Assembly: GCF_902506425.1 (NCBI RefSeq)
Contig: NZ_LR732504.1
Span: 124,001-188,000, forward strand
Source of the DNA: Novosphingobium sp. 9U
GTDB lineage: Bacteria; Pseudomonadota; Alphaproteobacteria; Sphingomonadales; Sphingomonadaceae
Direction of reading: 5' to 3'
Length of the DNA stretch: 64,000 nt
The notes below the pieces were generated by a model. It saw only the letters and a list, made by a program, of their open reading frames with translations, made no database searches and had not been told where the DNA came from. The stretch's first letter is position 1. The number at the start of each line of letters is the position of its first letter. Shown here piece by piece: positions 45,990 to 55,646 of the stretch. The translations under genes and the position numbers were made by a program.

Positions 45990-47435
45990 ATGAGCAGGCT
46001 TATCGTTGTGTCGAACCGGGTTTCGGTTCCACAGGCCATGGGTGCCGCCGGCGCCCAGGGCGGCCTTGCCGTCGCGCTCAGCGCTGCGCTTCGCGAACAT
46101 CGCGGCATCTGGTTCGGCTGGTCGGGCAAGGAGACCGAGACCTTCACCGGCCACCTCGACATGCAGCGCAACCAGGACGTCACCACTGCGACGATCGACC
46201 TGGAGCCGCAAGACATCGAGGAATACTACAACGGCTACGCCAACCGCACGCTATGGCCGCTGTTCCACTACCGCATCGACCTGACCGAGTACGACCGCAA
46301 CTTCGACGAGGGCTATGAGCGGGTCAACTTGCGCTTTGCCGATTCGGTGCTGCCGCTGATAGAGCCCGACGACCTCGTCTGGGTTCATGACTACCACCTG
46401 CTCCCGCTCGGATCGATGCTGCGCGAGAAGGGCGTGACCAATCGCATGGGGCTGTTCCTGCACATCCCCTGGCCGCCGACGCGGCTGTTCGTCTCGCTGC
46501 CCAACCACGAGCAGTTGGTTGCCTCGATGCTGCGCTACGATCTGATCGGCTTCCAGACCGACGAGTGGCTCGACAGCTTCACCCACTATCTCAAGAAAGA
46601 GTTGGGCCTGAAGGTCAGCCCCGATGGGGTGATCGAATACGAGGGCCGGCGGATCGTCGCGCGCGCGTTCCCGATCGGCATCGACTACGACGAATTCGTC
46701 GCCTCTGCCGGCACGGACCTGGCGCAAGGTGCCTATCGTCGCCTCAAGGACAGCCTGGGCGAAGGACGCAAGATGCTGATCGGCGTCGACCGGCTCGACT
46801 ATTCCAAGGGCCTGGGCGAGCGGTTCGACAGCTTCGACCGTTTCCTCACCGACAATCCCGAGATGGCGAAGGACGTCGTGCTCTTGCAGATCGCCCCGCC
46901 CTCGCGCGGGGAAGTCGCCAGCTACCAGCTGATCCGCCACGACCTGGAGCGCAAGGCCGGCCACATCAACGGCGCCCATGCCGATGTCGCCTGGGTGCCG
47001 ATCCGCTACGTCAACCGCGGCTATCCCCGCGCTGAACTGGCCGGATTCTACCGCGCGGCGGACATCGGCCTTGTCACCCCCTTGCGCGACGGCATGAACC
47101 TGGTCGCCAAGGAATATGTCGCGGCACAGGATCCGGAGGATCCCGGCGTGCTCATCCTGTCGCGCTTTGCTGGCGCCGCGCCGCAGATGGAAGAGGCAGT
47201 GCTGGTCAATCCGCACAGCACCGAGGAAGTGAGCGACGCGATCAAGCAGGCGCTGCACATGCCGCTTGCCGAACGGCGCCGCCGGCACGAGCGCCTGCTC
47301 GAGTCGGTCCGCGACGAAGACGTGGTGCGTTGGCGCGAGAATTTCGTGACCGCCCTGCGCGGCGATCCGCAGGCGGATGCGGCACTCGACGCACCGCCGG
47401 TGCTATCTGCCGTGCCTTCACGAAATTCGCACTGA
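45990..47435 (+). CDS. otsA: Trehalose-6-phosphate synthase OtsA (GT20)
   Basis: 481 aa. It joins UDP-glucose and glucose-6-phosphate. GT20 landmarks: [11 protein letters not shown] and GGLAVAL at the N terminus, [10 protein letters not shown] near residue 132, [19 protein letters not shown] near residue 265 and [16 protein letters not shown] near residue 360. Third gene of the otsB-GH15-otsA unit, 55 bases after GH15 with its own AAGGGG site. Making both OtsA and OtsB plus a possible trehalase in one operon would allow fast turnover. Confidence 0.95.
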   Translation: MSRLIVVSNRVSVPQAMGAAGAQGGLAVALSAALREHRGIWFGWSGKETETFTGHLDMQRNQDVTTATIDLEPQDIEEYYNGYANRTLWPLFHYRIDLTEYDRNFDEGYERVNLRFADSVLPLIEPDDLVWVHDYHLLPLGSMLREKGVTNRMGLFLHIPWPPTRLFVSLPNHEQLVASMLRYDLIGFQTDEWLDSFTHYLKKELGLKVSPDGVIEYEGRRIVARAFPIGIDYDEFVASAGTDLAQGAYRRLKDSLGEGRKMLIGVDRLDYSKGLGERFDSFDRFLTDNPEMAKDVVLLQIAPPSRGEVASYQLIRHDLERKAGHINGAHADVAWVPIRYVNRGYPRAELAGFYRAADIGLVTPLRDGMNLVAKEYVAAQDPEDPGVLILSRFAGAAPQMEEAVLVNPHSTEEVSDAIKQALHMPLAERRRRHERLLESVRDEDVVRWRENFVTALRGDPQADAALDAPPVLSAVPSRNSH

Positions 47436-47465
47436 ACTGAAACTCTCCCGCCACACACGACGTTC

Positions 47466-47801
47466 ATGGGTTCGTTGCAGGACGGGACCGATCGGCCCCG
47501 CGGCATCGTGACGAAGTTGGGAGCTGCCCCTGCCTGGGGCCGAAGTGATCTGATGGCGATATACGGCGAATGCATCGGTGTGCGCGAACGCACGCCCGTC
47601 ACGATCTCGGCGCTCGACGGGCTCGAGTGCGAATTGCAGCCACAGACCAGCACTGCCGCGATCGAGGGGCGCATGGACTTGTGGATCGGCGCCATCGGCC
47701 CGCTCTCCGTCACCGCCAAAAACAACGGCAGCGGACGCTATTGCGCGACCTTCAGCGAACCGCTCGATGCGCGGATCATCGCCCACTTTGCGCACGCTTG
47801 A
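47466..47801 (+). CDS. Small PilZ-like hypothetical protein
   Basis: 111 aa, starting 30 bases after otsA. The C-terminal 60 residues fit a PilZ-type six-stranded barrel: [21 protein letters not shown], then [24 protein letters not shown]. The exact c-di-GMP-binding motif RxxxR...D/N-x-S-x-x-G is only partly present, so binding is doubtful. It may be co-transcribed with the trehalose genes. Assignment rests on fold-level likeness only. Confidence 0.55.
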   Translation: MGSLQDGTDRPRGIVTKLGAAPAWGRSDLMAIYGECIGVRERTPVTISALDGLECELQPQTSTAAIEGRMDLWIGAIGPLSVTAKNNGSGRYCATFSEPLDARIIAHFAHA

Positions 47802-48070
47802 GGTTGTCGGATAGGTCGCAGCCCCTCAGCGCCTAAGCACGCAAAGCGGATCTCCACCCCGGCAAAAGAGAATTCACTTGCCACCGCCGCGTGAGCCGCC
47901 ATGGTCGCCGGCGCAACGGTGCTGATGTGTGGGCACCTTTGCACGCAACATAGTTCCTGAAGGTCGCAGCCTGCGGAACGGACAAGACAGCAGACGATCG
48001 ACTACCACGCCGTGCTCTCCCAGACCCCGCTCATCCCGCCGGCAGCGCGCGCTGGGCGCTACCTAGCGCC

Positions 48071-48856
48071 ATGACCGAGCTTTATTACTCGCTGGCCGGC
48101 GCCCTCGTCGGGTTCCTGGTCGGCATGACAGGGGTCGGCGGCGGGTCGCTGATGGCGCCGATCCTGGTGCTCGGGTTCGGCTTTGCCCCGTCCCTGGCCG
48201 TGGGCACCGACTTGTGGTTCGCCACCTTCACCAAGGTCGTAGGCGGTCTGGTCCACCGGCGTTTCGGCTCGCCCGACTGGACCGTGATCGGCCGTCTGGC
48301 GATGGGCAGCGTGCCTGCCGCGGTCCTGACGCTGCTCTACTTGGGCTTTGCCGAAGGCGGAAAGCTGAATTCCGACCTGCTGATGAAGCTGCTGGGCGCC
48401 ATGCTCGTGATCACCGCGGTGCTGGTGCCGATCAAGCACATCATCCACGCCCCCGTCACCCGGATGCGCGCGCTGCTCGGCGAGCGGCTGGGCGTGACGC
48501 AGCTGGCGGTGACCATTGCGGCCGGGGCAGTCGTCGGCTGCCTGGTGACGCTGACCTCGATCGGCGCGGGCGCGCTGGTCGCCGTGGTGCTGATGTTCCT
48601 CTATCCGCTGCGGCTCAATGCCAAGTCGCTCGTCGGCACCGATATCGTCCATGCCATTCCGCTCGCGCTCATCGCGGCGATCGGTCATTCGTGGCTCGGC
48701 AACGTCAACTGGGAGCTGCTGGGCATGCTGCTGATCGGCTCGATCCCGGGCGTGATCGCCGGATCGCTGGCAGCAGGCAAGATCGGCGAGACCTGGGTGC
48801 GGCTGGCGCTCGCGGCGATGCTGGCCTTCTCTGGCGTGAAGATGCTGACCGCCTGA
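48071..48856 (+). CDS. Sulfite exporter TauE/SafE-family permease
   Basis: 261 aa with about seven or eight hydrophobic segments. The family starts with ALVGFLVGMTGVGGGSLMAPILVLGFG, with the Gly-rich motif near residue 15, and repeats it as VGCLVTLTSIGAGALVAVVLMFL near residue 160, as expected from the internal duplication. It probably exports sulfite, sulfoacetate or another organosulfur anion. Alone; the 269 bases before it hold no recognisable gene. Confidence 0.88.
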   Translation: MTELYYSLAGALVGFLVGMTGVGGGSLMAPILVLGFGFAPSLAVGTDLWFATFTKVVGGLVHRRFGSPDWTVIGRLAMGSVPAAVLTLLYLGFAEGGKLNSDLLMKLLGAMLVITAVLVPIKHIIHAPVTRMRALLGERLGVTQLAVTIAAGAVVGCLVTLTSIGAGALVAVVLMFLYPLRLNAKSLVGTDIVHAIPLALIAAIGHSWLGNVNWELLGMLLIGSIPGVIAGSLAAGKIGETWVRLALAAMLAFSGVKMLTA

Positions 48857-49021
48857 GGGGAGCGCAAAACGGCGCGCCCCCATCTCCGTTCGTGTCGAGT
48901 GGGAGTGGCCATTTCCTGATAGCTGGCCGATCGTGGACCAGCCTTCCTGTTGCCAACCGCGCCGCAGCGCAACATAAGCGCGAGCAGGCGCAAGGGGGCG
49001 CCGGGTAGCCGGGCGACACGC

Positions 49022-50026
49022 ATGCAAAGACCTCCCGTTCTCGTGACCGGCGGCGCCGGCTATATCGGCAGTCATGCAGTGCTCGCGCTGGTCGACCGCG
49101 GCTGGCCGGTCTGCGTGATTGACAACCTGGTCACCGGATTCCGCTTCGCCGTACCCGAGGGCGTGCCCTTTTACGAAGGCGACATCGACGACGCCGCGCT
49201 GCTCGCCCGCATCTTCGCCGAGCAGGAGATTGGCGCGATCATGCACTTCGCTGGTTCGGTGGTGGTGCCCGAGTCGGTCGAGAACCCGCTCAAGTACTAC
49301 GGCAACAACACCGCCAAGACCCGCGCGCTGATCGAGGCGGCGGTGACGGCCGGCGTGCCGCACTTCATCTTCAGCTCGACCGCGGCGACTTACGGCATCC
49401 CCGAGGTCTCGCCGGTGACCGAGGACAGCCCCAAGCAGCCGATCAACCCCTATGGCATGTCCAAGCTGATGACCGAGTTCATGCTGGCCGACACCGCCCG
49501 GGCGCACCCGATGAACTACTGCGCGCTGCGTTACTTCAACGTCGCCGGTGCCGACCCGCAAGCGCGCACCGGCCAGTCGACCGCCGGCGCGACCCACTTG
49601 ATCAAGGTCGCGGTTGAGGCGGCGCTGGGCAAGCGCGAGAGCGTCGGCGTGTTCGGCACCGACTTCGACACGCCCGACGGCACCGGCGTGCGCGACTACA
49701 TCCACGTCTCGGACTTGGCCGAAGCCCACGTCCTGGCGCTCGAGGCTTTGGTGGCCGAAGCCACTCGCTCGCTGACCATGAACTGCGGGTACGGTCGGGG
49801 CTTCTCGGTGCTCGAAGTGCTCGATGCGGTCGATCGCGTCACCAACCGCACCATCGATCGCCGCCTGCAGGGCCGCCGCGCCGGCGACCCGGATGCGCTG
49901 ATCAGCGACAACAGCCGGATCAAGAGCACGCTACCCTGGGTGCCTAAGTATGCCGAGCTCGACACCATCGTGAGCCATGCGCTCGCCTGGGAGCGCAAGC
50001 TGGGCGAGATTCGCGGCGAGAGCTGA
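49022..50026 (+). CDS. galE: UDP-glucose 4-epimerase GalE
   Basis: 334 aa from ATG 49022; an upstream in-frame extension has no support. The NAD-binding motif TGGAGYIGSHAV is at residues 8-19, the catalytic Ser in IFSSTAATYG, and Tyr/Lys in NPYGMSK. It interconverts UDP-glucose and UDP-galactose for exopolysaccharide or lipopolysaccharide. tdk follows 15 bases later on the same strand. Confidence 0.94.
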   Translation: MQRPPVLVTGGAGYIGSHAVLALVDRGWPVCVIDNLVTGFRFAVPEGVPFYEGDIDDAALLARIFAEQEIGAIMHFAGSVVVPESVENPLKYYGNNTAKTRALIEAAVTAGVPHFIFSSTAATYGIPEVSPVTEDSPKQPINPYGMSKLMTEFMLADTARAHPMNYCALRYFNVAGADPQARTGQSTAGATHLIKVAVEAALGKRESVGVFGTDFDTPDGTGVRDYIHVSDLAEAHVLALEALVAEATRSLTMNCGYGRGFSVLEVLDAVDRVTNRTIDRRLQGRRAGDPDALISDNSRIKSTLPWVPKYAELDTIVSHALAWERKLGEIRGES

Positions 50027-50041
50027 TCGGCACCACCGCTC

Positions 50042-50626
50042 ATGGCCAAGCTCTACTTCTACTACGCCAGCATGAACGCGGGCAAATCGACCACGCTGCT
50101 GCAGGCCGACTTCAACTATCGCGAGCGCGGCATGGCGACGATGCTGTGGACTGCAGCGATCGACGGGCGTGGCGAGCACCATGCGATCGAGAGCCGCATC
50201 GGCCTTGGCGCCGATGCCCGGCGCTTCGACGCAGCGACCGACTTGTGGGAGGCCGTGACCGCCTCCCACGCGCAGGCACCGCTCTCGTGCGTGCTGATCG
50301 ATGAAGCCCAGTTCCTGATTCCAGAGCAAGTGTGGCAATGCGCTCGGCTCGCCGACTTCGCCGGAATACCGGTGCTGTGCTTTGGCCTGCGGACCGACTT
50401 TCGCGGCGACTTGTTCCCCGGCTCAGGCGCGCTGCTGGGCGTGGCCGACAAGCTGGTGGAGCTAAACGCCTTCTGCCACTGCGGTCGCAAGGCGACCATG
50501 AACTTGCGCGTCGACGCCGGAGGCGAGCCGATCCACGACGGCGCACAAACGCTGATTGGCGGCAACGAGCGCTACGTCCCGCTATGCCGCCGGCACTTCT
50601 GCGAAGCGATGCACGGCTGGGCTTAG
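50042..50626 (+). CDS. tdk: Thymidine kinase
   Basis: 194 aa type II thymidine kinase. P-loop YASMNAGKSTTLLQ at residues 8-21, Walker B-like CVLIDEAQFL near residue 85, the lid GLRTDFRGDLFPGS, and zinc ligands CHCGRKA near residue 142 and CRRHF near the C terminus. It salvages thymidine to dTMP. Probably co-transcribed with galE. Confidence 0.95.
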   Translation: MAKLYFYYASMNAGKSTTLLQADFNYRERGMATMLWTAAIDGRGEHHAIESRIGLGADARRFDAATDLWEAVTASHAQAPLSCVLIDEAQFLIPEQVWQCARLADFAGIPVLCFGLRTDFRGDLFPGSGALLGVADKLVELNAFCHCGRKATMNLRVDAGGEPIHDGAQTLIGGNERYVPLCRRHFCEAMHGWA

Positions 50627-50667
50627 GACAGGCTTCAGGCCGCACTTGTTGACCCATCTGGTGCGAG

Positions 50668-51252
50668 CTAGGTGTTGGCGATGCAGACGTTTCTCCTGGC
50701 CGCAGCAATCGCCGTGTCGGCCAGCCCGCGCCAATTGCCCACCACGGTCAGCTGGATGTCGCCATCGAGCATCGTGTGCACGCCCATGGGCGGGTAGACG
50801 GCCACCACCAGGTAATCGCCCACCAGCAGGGTCACGAACAGGATGCGCAGCATCTTGATCGTCCGCTCATACCCCGCAGCCTGCATGATGATGAAGGTGT
50901 TCCATAACACGATGGTCATCAGCACGAGGCGTCGGACGGCGACGCCGGGGTTGATCGCCCAGCTCAGGCTGATCCAGCACCAAGCCAGCGCCAGCAGCAA
51001 GGGCCAGGGCATGATCAGCGAGGTCTTGCCGGGCCCCTGCTTGATCGCCGCGAAGATCGAGAACAGCAGGATCGCGACATAGCCCACCTGACGCACCGAG
51101 CTGCCCTCGCCAGAGCCGCTGATGTCGCCGGCCGCGACTTCGCGCACGACCATGGCCGGCGCGAGCAGGATCATCGCGAAGAAGGCAAAACCGGCGATGT
51201 AGAGCAGCCGGTCCTTGCCCGAGGACTGCGAAGCGGAGGCGGCGATCTTCAT
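50668..51252 (-). pseudogene. Truncated O-antigen ligase/polymerase-like (Wzy/ExoQ) protein
   Basis: 194 codons that match only the N-terminal half of WzyC/ExoQ-type proteins, which are usually above 400 aa. Five or so hydrophobic segments are seen and the familiar WCWISLSWAINPGVAVRRLVLM and YPPMGVHTMLDGD blocks are intact, up to VGNWRG. The expected continuation (L/I-x-x-HKN-x-x-G) is missing: after the codon at about 50725 the frame reads LADTAIAAARRN and stops. The 3' half has been lost, by a deletion or rearrangement, before the tdk gene. It may still yield a membrane fragment. Confidence 0.72.
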
Positions 51253-51358
51253 GGGAGGGACGGTTTCTCCGGTGAACAGCGGGCCTCGAGGCGCCGCTTC
51301 ACTCAGGCGTTATCCGTATAGAGATATCGGCCACGGGTCCAGCGTGGATGGTTGCCGA

Positions 51359-51477
51359 GAGGCTGGCCGGCAGCCTTCGACAAGCTCAGGCTTGGTGAGG
51401 TAGGGGACGCTGCGGCTGATGACGTCGCACCTCAGCCCGCCAGCGCCGGTCTGAGCTTGTCGAAGCACGCCAGCCTC
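51359..51477. repeat. Short inverted-repeat element, family A (119 bp)
   Basis: The ends carry GAGGCTGG-(variable)-CTTCGACAAGCTCAG and its inverse CTGAGCTTGTCGAAG-(variable)-CCAGCCTC; the 15-base inner parts are a perfect match. The interior has no gene. It lies between the truncated polymerase and the Anbu gene. Related copies are at 6673-6784 and 56610-56792. Confidence 0.78.
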
Positions 51478-51493
51478 AAGCGCAGCCTTGCAC

Positions 51494-52255
51494 TCACTCC
51501 GCCGCGAGGTGCAGCGGCTCGTCGATCTCATAATTGGGCAGCGACAGGAACGCCCGCTTCAGCGCCTCGCCCCAGCCGGTGCTGATCGACTTGAAGTAGG
51601 GATCGTTCCCGTCGATGCGGCGCTCGTGCAGCGGTTCGAAGCAGTCGCGCTCGATCACCAGCAGGTCGAGCGGCAGGCCGACGGACAGGTTCGCCTTCAG
51701 CGTGGAATCGAAGCTGACCATCAGCAGCTTCACCGCGCTTTCGAAGGTCATGTCCCGCTCGTAGCCGCGCAGCAGGATCGGGCGGCCGTACTTGGTCTCG
51801 CCGATCTGGAAGAACGGCGTGTCGTAGCTCGCCTCGATGAAGTTGCCTTCGGGATAGATCAGGAACAGCCGCGGCTCCTGCCCCTTGATCTGGCCCGAGA
51901 CGATCATCGAGGCGCCGAACGTGCCCGCTGCGCTCTGGCCATTGTTGGCGGCGCGACCGTTGATCGTCTCACGCAGCAGGTCGCCCACGATCGTCGCCAC
52001 CTGGAACATCGTCGGCGCTTCCAGCAGCGAGTTGTGCCGCTCGGCCGGTGCCTTGTTACGCTCTTCCAGTTTGCTGATGACCGATTGGGTCGTCGCGAGG
52101 TTGCCTGCCGTCATCACCGTGATGATCCGCTCACCCGGGATCGACCAGTGGAACATCTTGCGGAACACCGAGATGTTGTCGACGCCCGAATTGGTGCGGG
52201 TGTCGCTCATCAGCACGAGCCCACGATCCAGCAACATGCCCACGCAATACGTCAT
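51494..52255 (-). CDS. Anbu, proteasome-like (HslV-related) NTN hydrolase
   Basis: 253 aa. Begins MTYCVGMLLDRGLVLMSDTRTNSG, placing Thr2 as the N-terminal nucleophile after Met removal, with the Asp and Lys of the beta-subunit fold following. Anbu (ancestral beta subunit / bacterial proteasome homologue) forms open helical rings, and its peptidase activity has been hard to show. It is the last gene of a four-gene minus-strand cluster (ATP-grasp, alpha-E, transglutaminase, Anbu), which is the known Anbu neighbourhood. Confidence 0.9.
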   Translation of the reverse strand: MTYCVGMLLDRGLVLMSDTRTNSGVDNISVFRKMFHWSIPGERIITVMTAGNLATTQSVISKLEERNKAPAERHNSLLEAPTMFQVATIVGDLLRETINGRAANNGQSAAGTFGASMIVSGQIKGQEPRLFLIYPEGNFIEASYDTPFFQIGETKYGRPILLRGYERDMTFESAVKLLMVSFDSTLKANLSVGLPLDLLVIERDCFEPLHERRIDGNDPYFKSISTGWGEALKRAFLSLPNYEIDEPLHLAAE

Positions 52256-52338
52256 GCGACTTGTCTGTCCTTCGTACCCTTCGGCTACTTGACCGCCCCC
52301 GCGGCCCTTTCACCGACTTGACCCACTCACTTCTCGCC

Positions 52339-53217
52339 CTAGTCGCCGCCGGGCTGCTGCGGCCCACCTTGCGACTGGCGCTGTCCATTCTGCGACTGCT
52401 GCTGCTGTCCTACCCGATTCTCGTCTACCGACAAATGAACGGACAGGCGGCTTTCCCCCGTACCCGTAGCAATACCTGTGAACGGCGCCGCGTCGCTGTA
52501 ATCGCAGCCCGATGCGACGCGGACATAGCGCTCGTCCGGGCAGATCGCGTTGGCGACATCGAAGCCGACCCAGCCCAAGCCCTGCACATAAGCCTCGGCC
52601 CAACCGTGGCCGGCGTCCTGCTCCACCTGCCCGTCCATCTTGAGGTACCCGCCGACATAGCGGGTGGGGATGTCGACCAACCGGCCGGCGCTGATGAACA
52701 CGTGCGCCTGATCCTGGCAGACCCCGCGCCCGGCCGCGAGCGCCTGCTCGGCCGAAGTTTTCACGTCGGTGGTGCCCGGCACGTAGTCGACCGCGGCGCG
52801 CACCGCCTCGCTCAGCTTGTGCAGGAACTCGAGCGGCTGCTTGCGATCGGCATCGATGCCCGCCACCAGCGCGCGCACCTTGAGGCCCGCGCGGGTGAGC
52901 GGCGTCGCCCGCAGGAAGCACCATAGCGGGAAGTGGCCGGTATGCTCGCCCACCACGCCGCTGTTGTCGGCTGTGCGCACCGTGCCCTTGCAGGTAACCA
53001 CCACCTCGCGCGCACCGGGCTCGAGCGAGACGAGCTCGACATGGTTCTGATGCTGGTCGTCGTACTCGGCTTCCGGCTGGGCGCCTTGGAGCTCGGTCGT
53101 CCAGTCGACGATCTGCTGTCCGTGCGTCGACTTGGGCCGCAAGCGCAACCGCTGCAGGCCGTGACTGACGCCATGATCGAAGCTGTAGCGAGTCTCGTGT
53201 TGAATGGTGAGGAGCAC
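52339..53217 (-). CDS. Transglutaminase-family (bacterial N-terminal region type) cysteine peptidase-like protein
   Basis: 292 aa from GTG 53217; the codon was chosen because LLTIQHETRYSFDHGVSH is the normal start of the family. The catalytic triad is seen: Cys in GRGVCQDQAHV near residue 155, His in DAGHGWAEAYV and Asp in WVGFDVANA. The C-terminal tail is Gln/Gly/Pro-rich (QQQQSQNGQRQ) and looks disordered, which may be lineage-specific. Starts 13 bases after the alpha-E gene and precedes Anbu. It may form or cleave isopeptide bonds. Confidence 0.85.
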   Translation of the reverse strand: MLLTIQHETRYSFDHGVSHGLQRLRLRPKSTHGQQIVDWTTELQGAQPEAEYDDQHQNHVELVSLEPGAREVVVTCKGTVRTADNSGVVGEHTGHFPLWCFLRATPLTRAGLKVRALVAGIDADRKQPLEFLHKLSEAVRAAVDYVPGTTDVKTSAEQALAAGRGVCQDQAHVFISAGRLVDIPTRYVGGYLKMDGQVEQDAGHGWAEAYVQGLGWVGFDVANAICPDERYVRVASGCDYSDAAPFTGIATGTGESRLSVHLSVDENRVGQQQQSQNGQRQSQGGPQQPGGD

Positions 53218-53230
53218 GTGGGCAGCCGTC

Positions 53231-54178
53231 CTATGCGATGAACCGGTAGTCGGCGGCGATCGCCTCGCCGATCCGATAGGTGCGGCCGATGACGTCCTGC
53301 AGGAATTCATGCAGGCCACCCTCGAAGATGCGTTCGATGTTGGTGTCGTGCAGGCGGGTGCCGGCGTCCCGCAGCAGCTGATGCGCCTGCGTTTCGCCGC
53401 CGTACTGCTTGGCGAGCCCGGCCATGTTGCTTCGCAGCTTTTCGTAGCAGAACACCAGGCTGCGCGGAAAACGGCCATCGAGGATCAGGAACCGGGCGAT
53501 CCCGCGCGGGTCCATCGACCCGGCGTTCAGCCACGAATAGGCCCGGTTGCCCGCGACCGAGCGCAGCAGCGTATCCCACTGCACGTTGTCGAGGCTGGAC
53601 CCGACCCAGGCGACCGAGGGCAGCAGAACGTAATACTTCACGTCGAGGATACGCGCGGTGTTGTCCGCCCGTTCGATGAACGTGCCGATGCGCGCGAAGT
53701 TGAACACCTCGTTCCGCAGCATCGAGCCTTCCATTGCCCCGCGCACCAGGGTGGCGCGCTGGCGGATGGTGGAGAGCACTTCGCGCAAGTTGGTCTCACG
53801 CACCGGGCGTGCCAGCAGCTCGCGCAGGATCATCCAGGTCTCGTTGGTGGCTTCCCAGACTTCGTTGGTCAGGCTGGTGCGCACCACGCGTGCGTTGGTG
53901 CGCGCGTTCTCGATCATGGACAGGACGCTGCCGGGATTGTCGCGATCGCGCAGCAGGAAGTTGAACACTGCAGCGCCGGACAGCTCCTGGTTGCGGGCAA
54001 GGAACGCGGGCTCCTGGCCCGTGGTCGTCAGGACCGAGCGCCACTCCTCCTGCTGGCTTGCACGGCTGCCGCGGGTGAGCGCGAGGTGGAAGCCCACATC
54101 GATCAGGCGCGCGGTGTTCTCCGCCCGCTCCAGGTAGCGCGCCATCCAATAGACGCCATTCGCGGCCCGGCCGAGCAT
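53231..54178 (-). CDS. Alpha-E domain protein
   Basis: 315 aa, all-helical. Starts LGRAANGVYWMARYLERAENTARLIDVG, the alpha-E signature with its Glu-rich second helix, repeated near residue 158 as FARIGTFIERADNTARILDVKY. No enzyme motif. The family always travels with circularly permuted ATP-grasp and transglutaminase genes and was proposed to help make or modify a peptide. Starts 28 bases after the ATP-grasp gene. Confidence 0.88.
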   Translation of the reverse strand: MLGRAANGVYWMARYLERAENTARLIDVGFHLALTRGSRASQQEEWRSVLTTTGQEPAFLARNQELSGAAVFNFLLRDRDNPGSVLSMIENARTNARVVRTSLTNEVWEATNETWMILRELLARPVRETNLREVLSTIRQRATLVRGAMEGSMLRNEVFNFARIGTFIERADNTARILDVKYYVLLPSVAWVGSSLDNVQWDTLLRSVAGNRAYSWLNAGSMDPRGIARFLILDGRFPRSLVFCYEKLRSNMAGLAKQYGGETQAHQLLRDAGTRLHDTNIERIFEGGLHEFLQDVIGRTYRIGEAIAADYRFIA

Positions 54179-54206
54179 CAGCGGGGCTCCTGCATGGTGA
54201 GCGCCA

Positions 54207-55646
54207 TCATTCGTCCAGCACCCAGCTGTCCTTGGTCCCGCCGCCCTGCGACGAGTTCACCACCAGCGAGCCCTTCTTCAGCGCCACGCGCGTCAGGCCC
54301 CCGGGCGTGATGTCGATACCGTCGGGCGAGCACAGCACGAACGGCCGCAGGTCGACATGCCGCGGTGCCAGGCCTTCCTTGGTGAAGATCGGCACCGTCG
54401 AGAGCGAGAGCGTCGGCTGGGCGATGTAGTTGTCCGGCTTGGCGGCTAGCTTGGCGGCGAACTCGGCGATCTCCTTCTTGGACGAGGTTGGCCCGATCAG
54501 CATGCCGTAGCCGCCCGATCCGTGCACTTCCTTGACGACCAGCTCGGCCAGGTTGTCGAGCACGTACTTGAGCGAATCCGCCTCGCTGCAGCGCCAAGTC
54601 GGCACGTTCTGCAGGATCGGTTTCTCGCCGGTGTAGAACTCAACGATGTCGGGCATGAAGCTGTAGATCGCCTTGTCGTCGGCAATGCCGGTGCCCGGCG
54701 CATTGGCGATGGTGACGCCCCCTGCCCGATACACATCCATGATCCCGGCGACGCCCAGCACGCTGTCGGGCTCGAAGCTCAAGGGATCGAGGTAGTTGTC
54801 GTCGACGCGGCGGTAGATCACGTCGACCGGCTTGTAGCCCTCCGTGGTGCGCATCTGCACGTGGCCGTTGCACACGCGCAGATCGCTGCCTTCGACCAGC
54901 TCGGCGCCCATCTGGTCGGCGAGATAGGCATGCTCGAAATAGGCGGAGTTGAAGATGCCCGGCGTCAGCACCGCCACTGCCGGGCGCGACCCCTTGGAGC
55001 GCGCCCCGGCAGGCGCACAGGCCTGCAGCGAGCGCATCAGCCGGCGCGGATAGTCCGAGACCGGCCGCACCGGGATCTTGGTGAACAGCTCCGGGAACAT
55101 CGCCATCATCGTCTCGCGGTTCTCGAGCATGTACGAGACGCCGGACGGCGTGCGGGCGTTGTCCTCCAGCACCATGAATTCGTCGGGGCCAGTGCGGACC
55201 AGATCGATGCCGACGATGTGGGTGTAGACGCCGCCTGGGGGCGTGAACCCGATCATTTGCGTCAGGAACGCCTCGTTCTCGCGCAGCAGCTGCACGGGGA
55301 GGCGGCCCGACTTCACGATTTCCTGGCGGTGATAGAGATCCTGCAGGAAGGCGTTGATCGCCCGCACCCGCTGCTCGATCCCGCGCGTCAGCTTGCGCCA
55401 TTCGCGCGCGGTGATGATCCGCGGGATCATGTCGAAGGGGATCAGCCGCTCTTCGCCGGCATCGTCGCCATAGACGTTGAAGGTGATGCCGATGCGGCGG
55501 AAGAAGCGCTCAGCCTCGGCATCCTGGCGGCGCAGCCAGGCAATGTCCTGCCCATCGTACCAGTCTCGGAAATCGGCATAGGCGGAGCGGACCGAGCCAT
55601 CCCCGTGAAGCATTTCGTCGTAGCGTGACCCGCCCGCAGAACTCAT
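54207..55646 (-). CDS. Circularly permuted ATP-grasp (type 2) protein
   Basis: 479 aa. The ATP-grasp core is permuted: DGQDIAWLRRQDAEAERFFRRIGITFNVY near residue 30, TRTGPDEFMVLEDNARTPSGVSY for the metal-binding Glu/Asn near residue 165, and the lysine-bearing KEVHGSGGYGMLIGP near residue 390. First gene of the cluster. Such enzymes join a carboxylate to an amine with ATP, so the cluster is thought to make a small peptide or tag processed by the transglutaminase and Anbu. ATG 55646, with a later ATG (Met12) possible. Confidence 0.9.
   Translation of the reverse strand: MSSAGGSRYDEMLHGDGSVRSAYADFRDWYDGQDIAWLRRQDAEAERFFRRIGITFNVYGDDAGEERLIPFDMIPRIITAREWRKLTRGIEQRVRAINAFLQDLYHRQEIVKSGRLPVQLLRENEAFLTQMIGFTPPGGVYTHIVGIDLVRTGPDEFMVLEDNARTPSGVSYMLENRETMMAMFPELFTKIPVRPVSDYPRRLMRSLQACAPAGARSKGSRPAVAVLTPGIFNSAYFEHAYLADQMGAELVEGSDLRVCNGHVQMRTTEGYKPVDVIYRRVDDNYLDPLSFEPDSVLGVAGIMDVYRAGGVTIANAPGTGIADDKAIYSFMPDIVEFYTGEKPILQNVPTWRCSEADSLKYVLDNLAELVVKEVHGSGGYGMLIGPTSSKKEIAEFAAKLAAKPDNYIAQPTLSLSTVPIFTKEGLAPRHVDLRPFVLCSPDGIDITPGGLTRVALKKGSLVVNSSQGGGTKDSWVLDE

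Noticed and set aside
47802..48070. Possible small RNA or gene between the PilZ-like and TauE genes
   Set aside because: A short GGTCGCAGCC sequence occurs twice, but there is no terminator, promoter pair or coding frame to support it.
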